Assembly: GCA_027186245.1 (NCBI GenBank)
Contig: CP114487.1
Span: forward strand, 10,101,001-10,165,000
Origin: Coriaria nepalensis
Taxonomy: Eukaryota; Streptophyta; Magnoliopsida; Cucurbitales; Coriariaceae
DNA length: 64,000 bases
Direction of reading: 5' to 3'
Shown here: piece after piece, positions 1-12,207 of the stretch
Position numbering within the stretch: the stretch's first letter is position 1
Layout: the number at the start of each line of letters is the position of its first letter
Notes under the pieces: model-generated
Databases searched by the model: none
Told to the model about the DNA's origin: nothing
Seen by the model: the letters and a program-made list of their open reading frames with translations, nothing else
Made by a program: the position numbers and the translations under genes

Positions 1-665
1 GGATAAATTGGATTTGGTGATAAAGAACATGGGATTACAAAGGCTTTCATAATCATATATTCACCAGTTTGAACATGAGATTACAAATTTGCAATAATCA
101 TATGATTTAAATTGTGTATATGGGCTTATCGCCTGACTAATTTGATAGCAACAAATTACAACATTTTTCTTATTCCATCTAGTAATTTAAAATTGAGGAA
201 ACTTCACCAGTTTCTTGCATGTGGCTTTGCCGGAATTCTTCTTGAAACCCGGACAGTCGAGCAGGAATGAGGAACATGAATTTAAGCACAGGTGAATTTC
301 ATAAAGTTGAATTTCTTCATTTTTATCCTTGTTACAATAGATGGCCAGAATAAAACCGGTTGCTGATATCAAGGCAGTATGTATTGCGTCTAGTCCGTAA
401 ATATTCCCAGTTGGATTAGCATATTTAATTAGAAAACAATATCAATTAAGGCGTGCATTAGCATATTTATTCTATAGGTATAGTTGCTCTATAACAAAAC
501 GTACATTCAAGCGTTCATGGGCATTTGCATTTGTGCCACATCGCAAATTAGCTTGAGCTGTTATGGTATAAATATATGGTTTGAACTTCCTCCTTTGACC
601 TAGCTTTTGAGAGTGAATTCTACCCAGCCTCAAGCTTAGATGCATTTCTGATGTATCATCGATCC
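1..665. other. Intergenic / possible 3' flank of rhomboid gene
   Basis: AT-rich sequence downstream of the rhomboid-like gene, which reads right to left. Short open frames exist on the minus strand, but none shows a recognisable motif. Part of it may be the 3' UTR or a last small exon of the rhomboid gene. Nothing else is supported. Confidence 0.4.
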
Positions 666-2340
666 TCAATTAACCTGTTGGCAGTGTTTGAGCGTCGAGA
701 ATTGTACACAAGATTCAAGTATATATGAATATAGCTGCTGTTTTTCTAAACAGATTAAACTTTGCACACAAAAATATAATTCTGTATTTGAGATCAAATG
801 ACCTACACTTTGTAAAGCTGATCTTGAGTCATCCAAGGGTTGAGAAGGAATTTGGCTGAGAAGATATACAAGAACAACCCCAACAAGCGCACCAGAGAGA
901 TGCGCTATATGGTTAATACTCTGCATTGAAGATCCGAACGGGAAGGTTCCGGATAATGAAGTTGAAGCCTGGGCTGCTTCCATAATCTATCACCCACCAC
1001 CAAGAGGCGAGAATAGATCAGTAAGAATCAGTCTAAAAACATATCCACCCATTTCCTTCCTCCCTCTAGCAATAGAAAAGAGCAAGTCATTACCTTTTCT
1101 ATGACAAATTGACCGAGTACAAGTACTTCCAGGATCTTCCTCCAGTCAAAAGACATCTATAGATATAAAGTGACAAGGGGTGTTCGAATGATTTCATAAA
1201 TATTAATTAAAAAACAATGTGGCCGAGTTAGAATAGTGTTTAAAATACCTTTACAAAGATGCTGATCGTAAATAACCCAAAAACAGCACCGGAAGCTCCA
1301 ATTGAAACAGCATTTCTGGGTAGAACCAGCCAAGAAACAATGTTGGCTCCCACGCCCGTAAGAATGTAGGAAAGCCACAATGCAAAGTTTCCTTCCTCTT
1401 CTTCAACAAGCTTTCCTGTTTGGACATATTAACACAACTGCCAAACATCACATCTTTATACATTTCTGATAGTTTAAAAAAAAAAGCACGAGTCCGCACC
1501 AAATATGTACAAGAAGAAAAGATTGCTTGAAAGATGGTTCCTGAAAAAAACAAAAAGCACACAACATCATCTAAGTGTCCTGAAAAATTAATATCCACAC
1601 AACCTTAAAAGGGACATAACATCAGACTCACCAATTTGCATGACAAAATGTTGATGTTAGAAATTGGTACCAAATGGGCCGATTATGGTACAGATACAGA
1701 GCTCTGATTCCACGAGCCTAACAACAAATATAAAGAGATCATATATATACTTATAACATGTCCTCATTTTGTTACAAAGTTGTGTCCTTTTGGTCCAAAT
1801 TATACTTACTGTAAGTTCATTTTTTTAAATAAATACTACGTACCTGAAAAATGTGATCTGCTAAATATATTCCGAGATTGAGAAGGATAATCCAGAAAAT
1901 TCCATTCGCTCGCTTCTCAGGTCTTTTGCTATTTTCAGGCTTCCCCAATTCCAGCTGTGATACCATGTCTAACAAGCATATCGAAGACCATACGTCAATG
2001 CACACCGGATGCTTGTCGAAATTCCCCAGAGAAATAATTGAACTCTATGAAGAGCAGAGTAGACTAGGCATTTCACTTGCAGTTGTCAGGTGAAGAGAAG
2101 AAGCTAACCTGATCCTTTCAACTTGCATACTGTGAGCGACCGTGCGGCCGTGGGTGGAAGCCGGAGACGAAGAAGACCGCTGTTCTTGGGAATAGTGAGA
2201 TTAAAGAATGAGCTATGAACTTTCTCCGTTAGAAAACGCCGCCGCAACGGTAACTGAAAACGCAAACGCTCGATTCTGTCAAGGGTAATTTTGGCTCCAT
2301 GTCCAGGATGAGCCGGACATGTGCTTGACAGCATCTTCAT
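666..2340 (-). CDS. RBL11: Rhomboid-like intramembrane serine protease, plastid type (RBL11-like)
   Basis: Seven exons in consistent phase: 2109-2340, 1844-1968, 1632-1717, 1500-1540, 1249-1415, 1094-1156 and 666-986, about 344 residues. The first about 75 residues are rich in Ser, Arg and Leu with few acids, like a chloroplast transit peptide. The next exon gives NGIFWIILLNLGIYLADH (first membrane helix). Then come WYQFLTSTFCHANWNHLSSN (rhomboid HxxxN-type helix), GASGAVFG with the catalytic Ser (about residues 200-210), and NHIAHLSGALVG with the catalytic His. These are the Ser-His dyad of active rhomboids. Plant RBL10/RBL11 proteins are plastid membrane proteins; the RBL11 assignment rests on remembered similarity and needs a tree. 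The tail after LLSQIPSQP looks longer than usual, so the 3' end may be wrong because of an unseen splice. The 5' start (MKMLSST) is the first in-frame ATG. Confidence 0.82.
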
Positions 2341-3591
2341 CTTTTACTGGTTCCAGACTTTTCGAGCTCATGTTTTATAATTCGTTAGTGAAAAAAAAGA
2401 TAAATTCACATTTTAGTCTTTATTTAACTTTAATTAACTTTTTAATTTTTATATAATTTAAATTAATTTTTTTAATTTATATAAATAATAGTAAGTTATG
2501 TTAATTATATAAGCTTAATATACATACTTACATTAATTAATTTTTATTTATTTATTATCATTTGATTCTAATATTTTATTATTTTATTTTATTTAAATAT
2601 TTTATAAAAAAAATCAAAATATTTTCAATAATTTTTCTCAAAAAATAAAATTATTTTGTTTTCCCTAAGTTAAAATTTTTTTCTCTAAAATTTTTATTTA
2701 AAGGAAAAAATAAATTTTGGATTTAAAATAAAATAACTAATAATAAGAAAAAGAAATTAAAATAATATAAATTAAGAATGATAAATAATTTTATTTTAAA
2801 TCCAAAATTTTATTTATAAGAATTAAAAAAATTTATTTTATATATGACTTAAAAAATTGGCAAAGATTATATAAGAATTAATTTGTAAAAATTAATGAAC
2901 TTAAAAAATAAATTGAAAAAAAAAAAAAAGAGCAGGGGCGGGTTTCTATGACGTGGCTGCTTTCGATTGGTGGAAAGGACGTCAAAGTACGTGGTTCCCT
3001 TTCACAAAGGCGCCAACTGTGTCGTCGAGCATTTGATTTGTTACGTAGTAAAAATAACAGCACCAGAACATTATCCCTGTAATCCCCAATAATATTTGTC
3101 CACGTGTAAATTAGTCCGTCTCTCTCTCGCATTTCTCACGGAAAAGCCCCACGCTCATTGGCAGTCACGGAACTTTAAGTTACAGCAAGTTCGTCGTCGT
3201 TTTAAATCCTAACTCCTACCGGCTCGAGTTAACTGCCTCTCCATTTTGTTTTCATCTTGGTAAAACCCTAACTATGCCAATTATCAAATTCCCAAATTCC
3301 TCTCTCTAATTCTCACCTTTCTCTTCGGCGAGTCTTCTTTCCGTCAGAGACTAGAGGCTCGAAGATTTCCGTGACGCCTATTGACTGGTAGAGGTTTCCG
3401 ATCTCGTTTCATTGATAAATTGTACACTTTCAAGTGGTAGCTGAATTACTTGATTTCGTATTATCATGATGAATCGGGCTCTGATATCATTTGATTTGCT
3501 CGGTGTAGGGATCTGATTGTGATTGCGGGTGAGATTTTCAGTTTAGTCGATCGACATTTTTAAAAGCTGTTAAATTTATAGCGAATCAACG
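2341..3591. promoter_or_regulatory. Divergent intergenic region between rhomboid-like and SPP genes
   Basis: The two genes are transcribed away from each other. About 2390-2900 is extremely AT-rich with no coding sequence and holds an imperfect hairpin (separate entry). From about 2930 the GC content rises. A telo-box-like AAACCCTAA at 3263-3271 lies in the probable SPP 5' leader, with pyrimidine-rich sequence around it. Exact promoters are not resolved. An intron in the SPP 5' UTR is possible but not demonstrated. Confidence 0.45.
2694..2826. repeat. AT-rich imperfect inverted repeat
   Basis: The left arm around 2694-2735 contains ATTTTGGATTTAAAATAAAA. Its reverse complement recurs around 2789-2826. 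The arms are roughly 40 bases, the loop about 50, with a few mismatches. It could be a small MITE remnant or a matrix-attachment-like AT hairpin. No target-site duplication was identified. Confidence 0.55.
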
Positions 3592-6500
3592 ATGAAGAAC
3601 AGTGAGCGTATAGCGAATTTTGCTTTAGCAGGTTTGATATTCCTTGTACTGGGTTTTGTTTCACTGAATTTGAGCTGCTTTGGTTAGTATATAAACTGTT
3701 CTATGATATTCACTTCGGGGGCTGTATTGTAGTTATGAATTTTAACAGGGTAGAGTATCAAAATGAGAAATTTAATAAAGTTCTGATATATTCACTCAAT
3801 TGAAGAAAGAAGGGAAAAAAGAAAAGAAAAAAGAACAGAAAACTAATAGCTGGGTCAATTATTGTGTCGTCTTCTTAAAATTGGTCTTTGTACAATTTTT
3901 GGTGGGCAGCTGAATCCTGCCCAGAGTCTCTGATCTCATTTGGTATAACTTGCACACCACATTACTTAAGCGATTTTCTGATCTCATGGTTGTTTTTGGA
4001 TGCAGGGCTGGCGATAGCTCCCCTCATTATGAAGGTTAATCCAAATTTGAATGTTATATTGACATCTTGCCTTACAGTTTATGTTGGTTGCTATAGATCT
4101 GTGAAGCCAACCCCACCTTCAGTGAGTAAAAAAATATCGTTTTTGTCTTTGCTTTTCCTTTTCTCCTCCATAGGTATCAATTTTCTGAATAATTTAGTAT
4201 TTCTAAATTTTGCAGGAGACAATGTCTAGGGAACATGCCATGCGGTTCCCCTTTGTTGGGAGTGCAATGTTGTTATCACTTTTCCTACTCTTTAAGTTTC
4301 TATCAAAGGACTTGGTTAATGCAGTGTTGACGTGTTACTTCTTTGTGCTTGGGATCGTTGCTCTTTCGTATGTTCCTATGCACCTTGAATACTAATAGTA
4401 ATTATCAGCAACTTGGCATAATCAGTGTCCACTGGCTTCCTCTTTTTTCTTCCCCGCTCTTTTTGTTTTCCCCCTTCATTTAGTAACGTGTATTGTTTAT
4501 TGTTCTGTCCAGGGCAACACTGCTACCTTCTATCAAACGTTTTCTGCCAAAGCATTGGAATGAAGATGTTATTGCATGGAATTTCCCATATTTCCGCTGT
4601 ATGTAATGTATTGTTTGATCATATCTGCATTTTTCTCTTCCATGCTGACTAAAGACTAATCTATTCAAGTGATCTGGTTTTATGACAGCCTAACACTGAA
4701 CTGGTTTTGGATTTCATTACACTTGATCAGGGATGAAGTTATGGATAAATATAATATTTTCCTTTTAACTTCGCGATTACCATTGTTATGTGTAGCAATG
4801 CTACGATTAAGAGTATGAGCATATACAAAAGGACACACCCTTTTTGTGAATGCTCTTTGTATTTTTTTTGCTCAAAGTCATATATGCTAAAATATATCGA
4901 ATTACATGATGTTTATTCTTGTTCAATGATGAATAGGGTGTACTTTCCCGTCTTTCAGTGATCTGCTCCTCATCTCATTTGATCTTGTTGACATGCTTCA
5001 ATCATGCAGAATGATATTTTTCCTTATACCTTTCTTACACAGCTTTGGAGATTGAGTTCACAAGGTCCCAGATCGTTGCATCAATCCCTGGAACCTTTTT
5101 TTGTGCATGGTATGCTTCAAAGAAGCATTGGCTCGCTAACAATACATTGGGCCTTTCATTCTGTATCCAGGTATGGCAGCAATTATTATATGTTACTAAT
5201 GTCGGTAATGAAGTCACTTTATGATATCAATTATATTTAATTAATATATGATGTGCTTTTTATATTTTGATGTAACACAATGACCTGAATGAGCAAGTTC
5301 TTTTCACATGCAGGGGATTGAAATGCTTTCTCTTGGGTCTTTTAAGACAGGTGCCATACTCTTGGTAAGAAGGGGGCCTTAATGATATAAATGTGTATCC
5401 TGATCGGTATTTCTATAGCAAGTTTTTATTGGTTATGCTGTCAGTTTCATAGTTACATATAGAAGATGCATCTATCGGGGATGCTTTTAGTATGCAATCA
5501 AAATAATATGCTATTACTTAGGAATGTCTCTTATAAGAGGTAGTTGTTCTAATGTTCTTTCCTGCTGAAGTCTGTCCATGTCCTCACATATTAGATATCA
5601 CACCAGTCAGATCATTTCTGCAGTGACTTGTAAATGACATGATTATTTTGGCATACACAGAGTGCGAAACTTGTGTATTAATGTTATTGTTTTCTTGTTG
5701 CTGGATCATGAGTAACCTGCGTGGCTCCACCAGTTTTATGGATATTTAGGTGTATAGCATACAAAGAATGTGCTTCTCATTTTACTTGCCAGCTATCAGA
5801 CAAATATTTAGTACCAAACATGAGGCCCCTTTTTTCCATTCACTCATCAGTATCCCTTTCTGCCTGATTTCACTGCAGGCTGGACTTTTTGTATATGACA
5901 TTTTCTGGGTCTTCTTCACTCCTGTGATGGTCAGTGTAGCGAAATCTTTTGATGCTCCTATAAAGGTTAGTTGGTATAACTGAACTGAAATACATTACTG
6001 GCATTCTATTGGTTATTTTTACATCTCTATGCAGGTTCATTTTTGTCTTAGAATGAAATTGATATTTTAAGTAGCTTGATTCCTTTACTTGCAGCTTTTA
6101 TTTCCCACAGCAAATGCTGCAAGACCATTTTCAATGCTTGGACTTGGGGACATTGTTATCCCTGGTGAGTTCTACAATTTAGCATACTTGTCTACTTTTT
6201 TTTTTTTTTTTTGGTCTGTTCTATTTTATTTGTTTTATACTATTATATATGTTAGTTCTGTATTTTCTGCGATTGATAAGTAATGATGTTGAAATTCAAC
6301 ATTTTAATTTTGAGTTCCCAAATATGTGACTTTGCAAGGTTGCATGTGATGATGCCACGAAATTTGCATCTTGAATCTGTGAATGCTGGCAATGCATCTA
6401 TCTGAAGCTTGTGTCTATCTATCTGTTTATATATACATAATCATATATAAATAATAATTATCTTTTCCATACTGATCCTTGGGGAATCACAAACAACTTT

Positions 6501-7217
6501 TTTTCCCTTTAGGTATCTTTGTAGCGCTGGCTCTGCGATTTGATGTGTCCAGAGAGAGAGAGAGTCGATATTTCACAAGCGCATTTATGGGCTATGCAGT
6601 TGGTGTGATCCTTACCATTATTGTCATGAACTGGTTTCAAGCGGCGCAGGTGACTATATTACATCCCTCTTCTATTTGTTCTCTGTCTAGAATGTCTTAA
6701 CAATTGTTCTTGGACTATCCCCTCACATTTTGTTGGATTCTTTATGCATATAGATATATATACATGTGAGGAGATGATCACTCCTCTTTAGAAATTACTT
6801 TGATTCTTACCCATCAATTGTGTAATTTAACAACAAGATACTCATTCATCTGCCTTGTGATGTTCTTCAGCCTGCGCTTCTTTACATTGTTCCTGCTGTG
6901 ATTGGATTTCTTGCTGTACATGTTATATGGAATGGCGAAGGGAAACAGGTCTGTTTATGTTATGTTTTTGTCCATATCCTTTATTAACAACATGTAGTCT
7001 GGTGTCCAAATGCAAATGTGTATAAGAAGGTGCTAATTGGAGGGAAACAATGTTTACTGTTAATTTCAGGTTAATTTTTTGACCAAATAGTAAACTCTTA
7101 TTTAAGTACATTATTCTTCTTTCTGGTGTGTAGTTGTTGGAGTTCGATGAGTCAAAGACTGCTACTGTTTCATCTCAAGACAGTCCGGACAGTAAAGCAA
7201 ACAAGAAGGTGGAATGA
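3592..7217 (+). CDS. SPP: Signal peptide peptidase, intramembrane aspartyl protease
   Basis: Eleven exons (3592-3631, 4006-4121, 4216-4367, 4513-4598, 5043-5170, 5314-5364, 5879-5965, 6095-6164, 6513-6649, 6871-6948, 7134-7217) sum to 1029 nt and 342 residues, the normal size of plant SPP. The protein begins MKNSERIANFALAGLAIAP. It has about nine membrane segments and carries the three family signatures: FVYDIFWVFF (first catalytic Asp), MLGLGDIVIPG (second catalytic Asp in GxGD) and QPALLYIVPA (the PAL motif). SPP is an ER-membrane protease that cuts leftover signal peptides after signal peptidase. The C-terminus ends KANKKVE, so it has the basic KKxx-like character of ER-retained members. 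All splice sites are GT-AG. No sign of damage. Confidence 0.96.
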
Positions 7218-8935
7218 ATATGAGATGCCTCTGCCATGAACACAGCTTCCTATTTTAAGGAAACAGACTTGACTGACTTGGTCCTTTATAGGCTTAATTT
7301 ATGCTGACTGCACAATGTTGTAATGAATTTTGGAATCAGGGAAGAAAATTCGAACATTTCAGTTTTTATAAAACATAGTTTACATGTTAGATTTTTATCC
7401 TGGATTTTTAACCTTTTTTTTTTTTTTTGAAATGCTGTGGATTTCATTACTTACTTACTGGAAATAGAAGAAAATAAGAAAAATAAACATGCCTCTTTCC
7501 TCTTGTCATCAATAGTATCACTAATTTTCTTCAAGAAATATGCAAGAAACCCAAAAAAAAAAAAGAAGACTAGACGAAATGATGAAAACGTGAATAGCAT
7601 TTAGTTGGAGGAGATGCATTTTTCACTTTTTTTCTGTAGTAAAAGTAAAACATGCGCTTTTTCATTTTAAAAGTTACGTTAATTATTAATTAATAAAAAT
7701 CAATATGGAGGAGGAGGCTATGATTACGTTGGCATTTATCAAGAAATAATAACAGTTGTTGATATGATAATGTTGAGGAATCTTTAACAGTAAGCAGTAT
7801 GTACATATACACACCGTAATCATCCATTCATGTTCCTGTCTTCTTCTTCTTCTTCTTGTCTCGTTTATTGATCCATGCTTTTGCTGCTTCAACCAGTTCC
7901 CATTTTGAGTGATTACTTGCTTTTAGACTTTATAAAGCTAACTATATAATGAAGAGAGAGAGAGAGGGAGGATGGTCTTGTACACTCTTCTTTATTATCG
8001 AATATTGATTCAGATCCAAGTGATGACTATCTTAATCTATTCATCATCCCACTGTTAACAGCTCTTAACAGCCACAAAGGCTGGCACAGTTGCAGAGGCG
8101 GAAAATCACTTTCCCAGTGTTTTTATTTTACTTTCGTAGCCGCAACGAAGCACAACAAATTTGACTTCCACCTCTAAAACACGTGTACTAAGTAAACTAT
8201 ACGTTAAGAGAATTTATGAGATACATCTTGTTGTTTTTGGTATTTTAAATAATTTTAATTATATATAATCTTGTTATTAATATCATATGTAATGAGATAT
8301 TATGAAGTTTGATTCGTATAATTAAAATCCATACATTCAAAAATATCTCTGAAAGAAAATGCAAATCAATATATATCATTTCTTTGATGCTCTTGACGAG
8401 AAAACAACAAAAATGATGCTTATAGTAGGAGGGATCGAGACATCTCATATTCTGTTGTGGTGGAAAATGTAAATAAAATAAAATTATAAGGTGTAAATTA
8501 TAATTTATTGCAATTGAAGAGGTAAAGACAAAATACATTTATTCATTTAATCTTTTTAAGTGTACAGTCCGGTACAGTCCTCTCCGCTTTCTAGTGTCCT
8601 ATAATTAGCACCGCCACTTTCTCCTCCGTCCATCTCTGCCGTGTCTCAAAAGAGAGAAAGAGAAGGAGAAGGAGAAGTAGAGTGAGAGAGTGAGGAGAAA
8701 AAAAGAAGAAGACATTTCTCACTTTTTATCTTTTGATCACATCTCAAATACTTCCTTTCCTCTCATTTTCTTCTCGTGTTCTCCTTTTTTCTTTTTTTTT
8801 TTAGTATTCTTTTTTCAAAGTTCTTCTTCTTCTTCTTCTGTCTGTCTCTCTCTCTCTCTCTCACCTTATGGTTAATCTGCATGTGATTTGAGCGTTCGAA
8901 CTTTCTTGGATCCGCATTTTCAAGTTAGGGAGAGA
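7218..8935. other. Intergenic region, promoter and leader of TauE/SafE gene
   Basis: No gene seen. It contains a (CTT)n tract near 7842-7857, AT-rich stretches from 8230-8560, and a purine-rich tract (GAGA-type) at about 8648-8700. Pyrimidine-rich sequence follows, with (TTC)n and (TC)n runs at about 8821-8862. Such GAGA/CT leaders are common in plant 5' UTRs, so the transcript of the next gene probably starts around 8600-8700. Confidence 0.4.
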
Positions 8936-11575
8936 ATGGCTGATTCTGGAGGGAAATATTGGCGAGGAATGAGATCAATGTTGATGGTGATGCTCAACTT
9001 TCTACTTGCTCTGGTTCTCGTTGCGGCTGAGGGACGTCTGAAGCTGGAAGCTTCTGGACTCGATAGGTCAGGAGGAGAACCTGATTCAGTATCTAATTAC
9101 CTTCTCCGAGCTGCAAATTTCTTATGGAAATCAGACAAATCGGGTTATCAACATGTTTGGCCAGTAAGCCTTTTTTTTCCCTATTACCTTAAACCCCTTT
9201 AATTTTCAAATAAGTATTCTCTTTTCTTGACATAGTTTTTGCATAAAACCATGAATGCTCTGTATGTGAAAAGAAAAAAAATAAAAAGAAGAGAAAATTG
9301 AGGATTATTCTTAGCTGATTGATTATTATTGGGTTTGTTAAATGTTGATGTTTCTAAACTGTGGCAACTTTGTACTTTGCTGAAGGTAATGAAATTTGGG
9401 TGGCGAATTGTGGTCGGTTCATTTATCGGGTTCTGTGGGGCTGCGTTTGGGAGTGTAGGTGGCGTAGGGGGAGGCGGCATTTTCGTTCCTATGCTTAGTC
9501 TCATTATCGGGTTTGATCCCAAGTCCGCAACAGCTATATCAAAATGTAAGAGATTAGATTATTACAAATAGAAAATTTCACTTACTAAGGAGATATTTTT
9601 ACACTTCACTTTTCCCTTTTCTCGTTAAAGGTATGATCATGGGGGCGGCAGCATCAACTGTTTACTATAACCTTAAGCTAAGGCATCCTACACTTGATAT
9701 GCCGATTATAGACTATGATTTGGCTCTGCTAATCCAGCCTATGCTCATGCTCGGGATTAGTATCGGAGTAGCTTTCAATGTGATATTTGCTGATTGGATG
9801 GTCACGGTTTTGCTTATCATTCTCTTCATAGGTCCTGATGGGCATAATATATCTTATTGACTTATTGCCCTTCAAAGAGAACAATTCAGTTGTATCACCG
9901 CTTTTAAATTGGTTTTGCTATATTTTCTGCAGGCACTTCTACAAAAGCATTTCTGAAAGGTGTTGAAACTTGGAAAAAGGAAACAATAATGAAAAATGTA
10001 ACTCCATAGCCTATGCTATTTTTTGGCAATGCATTTTTTTTTCTGCATATTCAGTATTGTGATGTATAAATTACTAATGATTAGAGTCTAATTTTTTTCA
10101 TGAGAGTAGGAAGTTGCTAAGCGAATCGAATCGAATGGTGAGTTAAAAACATCTACTTTTTTTTTGCTTGCCGATCAAGATATGTCATTGTACTAAGTCT
10201 TATTTTGTTACTCATGTATTAGTTCCTCTTTCTGTCTACTAAAAATCAGGGTCTGGAAATGCTGACATTGAATACAAACCGCTTCCTAGTGGCCCGAGCA
10301 ATGGCCCACAAAAGGAGACCAAGGAGCGAGAGGTATGAAATCGCACTCTCCTCGTAAGCTCTAATCATTACAAGCTATTTTTGAAAGCTCAAATGTGATT
10401 TACATTAATTATTCAGGTCTCTATTCTTGAGAATGTTTGCTGGAAGGAACTTGGACTTCTCGTTTTTGTTTGGTGTGCATTTCTGATTCTCCAGATTGCC
10501 AAGGTCTTTCAAGCTTCCTCTATCATATTCTTTTCAAAAAAAGTTTCTTTATTAAATCATTATTAAAAGAAAAAGTTATTCTCTTGACTACAGAATAACA
10601 CAAGTACTTGTTCAACCGTCTATTGGGTATTGAACCTACTGCAGGTATATTTGTAATTTTCAAAAATTACAGCCATAACAACAATAATCAGTTATCATGT
10701 TAAATCTGTTTTTTTGATGTACTTAAACTATGCCTTGTTTTGCAGATCCCGGTTTCAGTTGGGGTGTCCTTATATGAGGCAGTTAGCTTATACAACGGAA
10801 AGAGAGTGATTGCGTCCAAGGGTGACCAAGGCACGGATTTTCGAGTTTTGCAGCTTGCTATATATTGTGCTTGTGGTATATTGGCAGGATTAGTTGGTGG
10901 GCTGCTTGGGCTCGGTGGAGGGTTTATCATGGGTCCACTATTTTTAGAGCTCGGAGTTCCCCCTCAGGTTGATATTATGAACTGTGAACTTTTTAACAGA
11001 GGAAAACTTTTGACTCTTAACTATTATGTCAACTTCTTTGCAGGTCTCAAGTTCCACGGCAACCTTTGCCATGACCTTCTCCTCGTCCATGTCTGTTGTA
11101 GAGTACTACCTTCTAAATCGTTTTCCCATTCCTTACGGTAACATCTTTTTCTATCCTAGCTCTTTTTAAATATTTTTGGACAAGAAGATGTGCTTTTTCT
11201 TATCTGATGGATTTAAAAACTGCAGCTGTTTACTTTGTCGCTGTGGCAACATCAGCGGCATATATGGGGCAACATATCGTACGAAAGATGATCATCATGC
11301 TAGGGAGAGCGTCTTTGATTATCTTCATTCTAGCATTCACAATATTTGTGAGTGCAATCTCACTAGGTGAGTGTTATTATTCTCTTTTTATATGATTTTC
11401 TTGATCTTGAGGCGACCCCCCAAAAAAGAAGGAAGATTTGATTGACTCCAACATAACATTATGTTATACATTTGGTTTCATGTGTATAGGTGGAGTTGGG
11501 ATATCAAACATGATAGGGAAGATCCAGAGAAATGAATACATGGGGTTTGAGAATCTATGCAAATATGATGTATAA
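8936..11575 (+). CDS. Sulfite exporter TauE/SafE family membrane protein
   Basis: Twelve exons (8936-9163, 9386-9545, 9631-9831, 9933-9997, 10110-10137, 10250-10332, 10417-10503, 10594-10644, 10746-10967, 11044-11137, 11226-11366, 11490-11575) total 1446 nt, 481 residues. There is a hydrophobic N-terminal segment (signal or anchor, residues about 14-32). Two TauE-like repeats follow. The first carries [17 protein letters not shown] and the second [20 protein letters not shown], the paired Gly-rich pore motifs of the family. The repeats are joined by a hydrophilic loop of about 70 residues. Bacterial relatives export sulfite or organosulfonates; the substrate in plants is not established, so only the family is called. 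An open frame extends upstream of 8936 without an ATG, so the ATG at 8936 is the chosen start. The 28-nt microexon 10110-10137 is needed to hold the frame. Confidence 0.93.
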
Positions 11576-11580
11576 TCATG

Positions 11581-11593
11581 CCCCCCCCCCCCC
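11581..11593. repeat. Poly-C homopolymer (13 C) in TauE/SafE 3' UTR
   Basis: A run of 13 C immediately follows the TauE/SafE stop codon region, unusual in this AT-rich window. It is probably within the 3' UTR. It may be a length-variable site or a sequencing-difficult tract. Confidence 0.8.
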
Positions 11594-12207
11594 TCTTTTT
11601 TGTGGGTCCTTGGTTTAATTCCACATAGATTTGCTGTAATTTATCTTTTCTTAGTGCCTTATGATTTTGTACCAAATTATTGCAGAGAGATGACACTAAT
11701 GACTTTTACGGAAAAAGTTATATGGGCTGAATAAATAGGATGCGTAGGCCCAATAAGTAATGATTAGAAATTGCTCCTTGGCAATCCGCTGGCCCCAATA
11801 AACTACCCTATGGGGCATCGCTCACCGCAGACATGGCCCAAATCCAATAACAAGTCATTTAATCTAAAAAAAGTTTTCATAATTCGTAAAACTATTTTAT
11901 ACACAATTCGTTAAGTTTTAATGTTGAAATTCAGTTCGACATTCAAAACGTTATTGACTATGGAGTTGACTAATATTGGACGCTATGCAAACGAACTTTT
12001 TCATTTGGTGACCAAATTTCTCGTCAAAACGCGCAGTTTACCGTTCCGGAAAAGAGGATTCTGCGTTATCGAGCGTCCACGCATCTCATATCAACCCAGT
12101 TGTACACGGCAAACCCCAAACGCCAAAGGCCTCTCTCTCTCTCTCTCCGACCCCAAACCCTCAAACTCATCAATCCTTTTCTCTCTCTGCGTATTCAAAT
12201 AAACGCT
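11594..12207. other. Intergenic, promoter of CCDC25-type gene
   Basis: No coding sequence recognised. A TGGGCT (site II type) motif occurs at about 11723 and several GGCCCA-type motifs occur between 11740 and 11845; such motifs are common in promoters of constitutively expressed plant genes. A (CT)n run at 12131-12146 lies in the probable 5' leader. Confidence 0.4.
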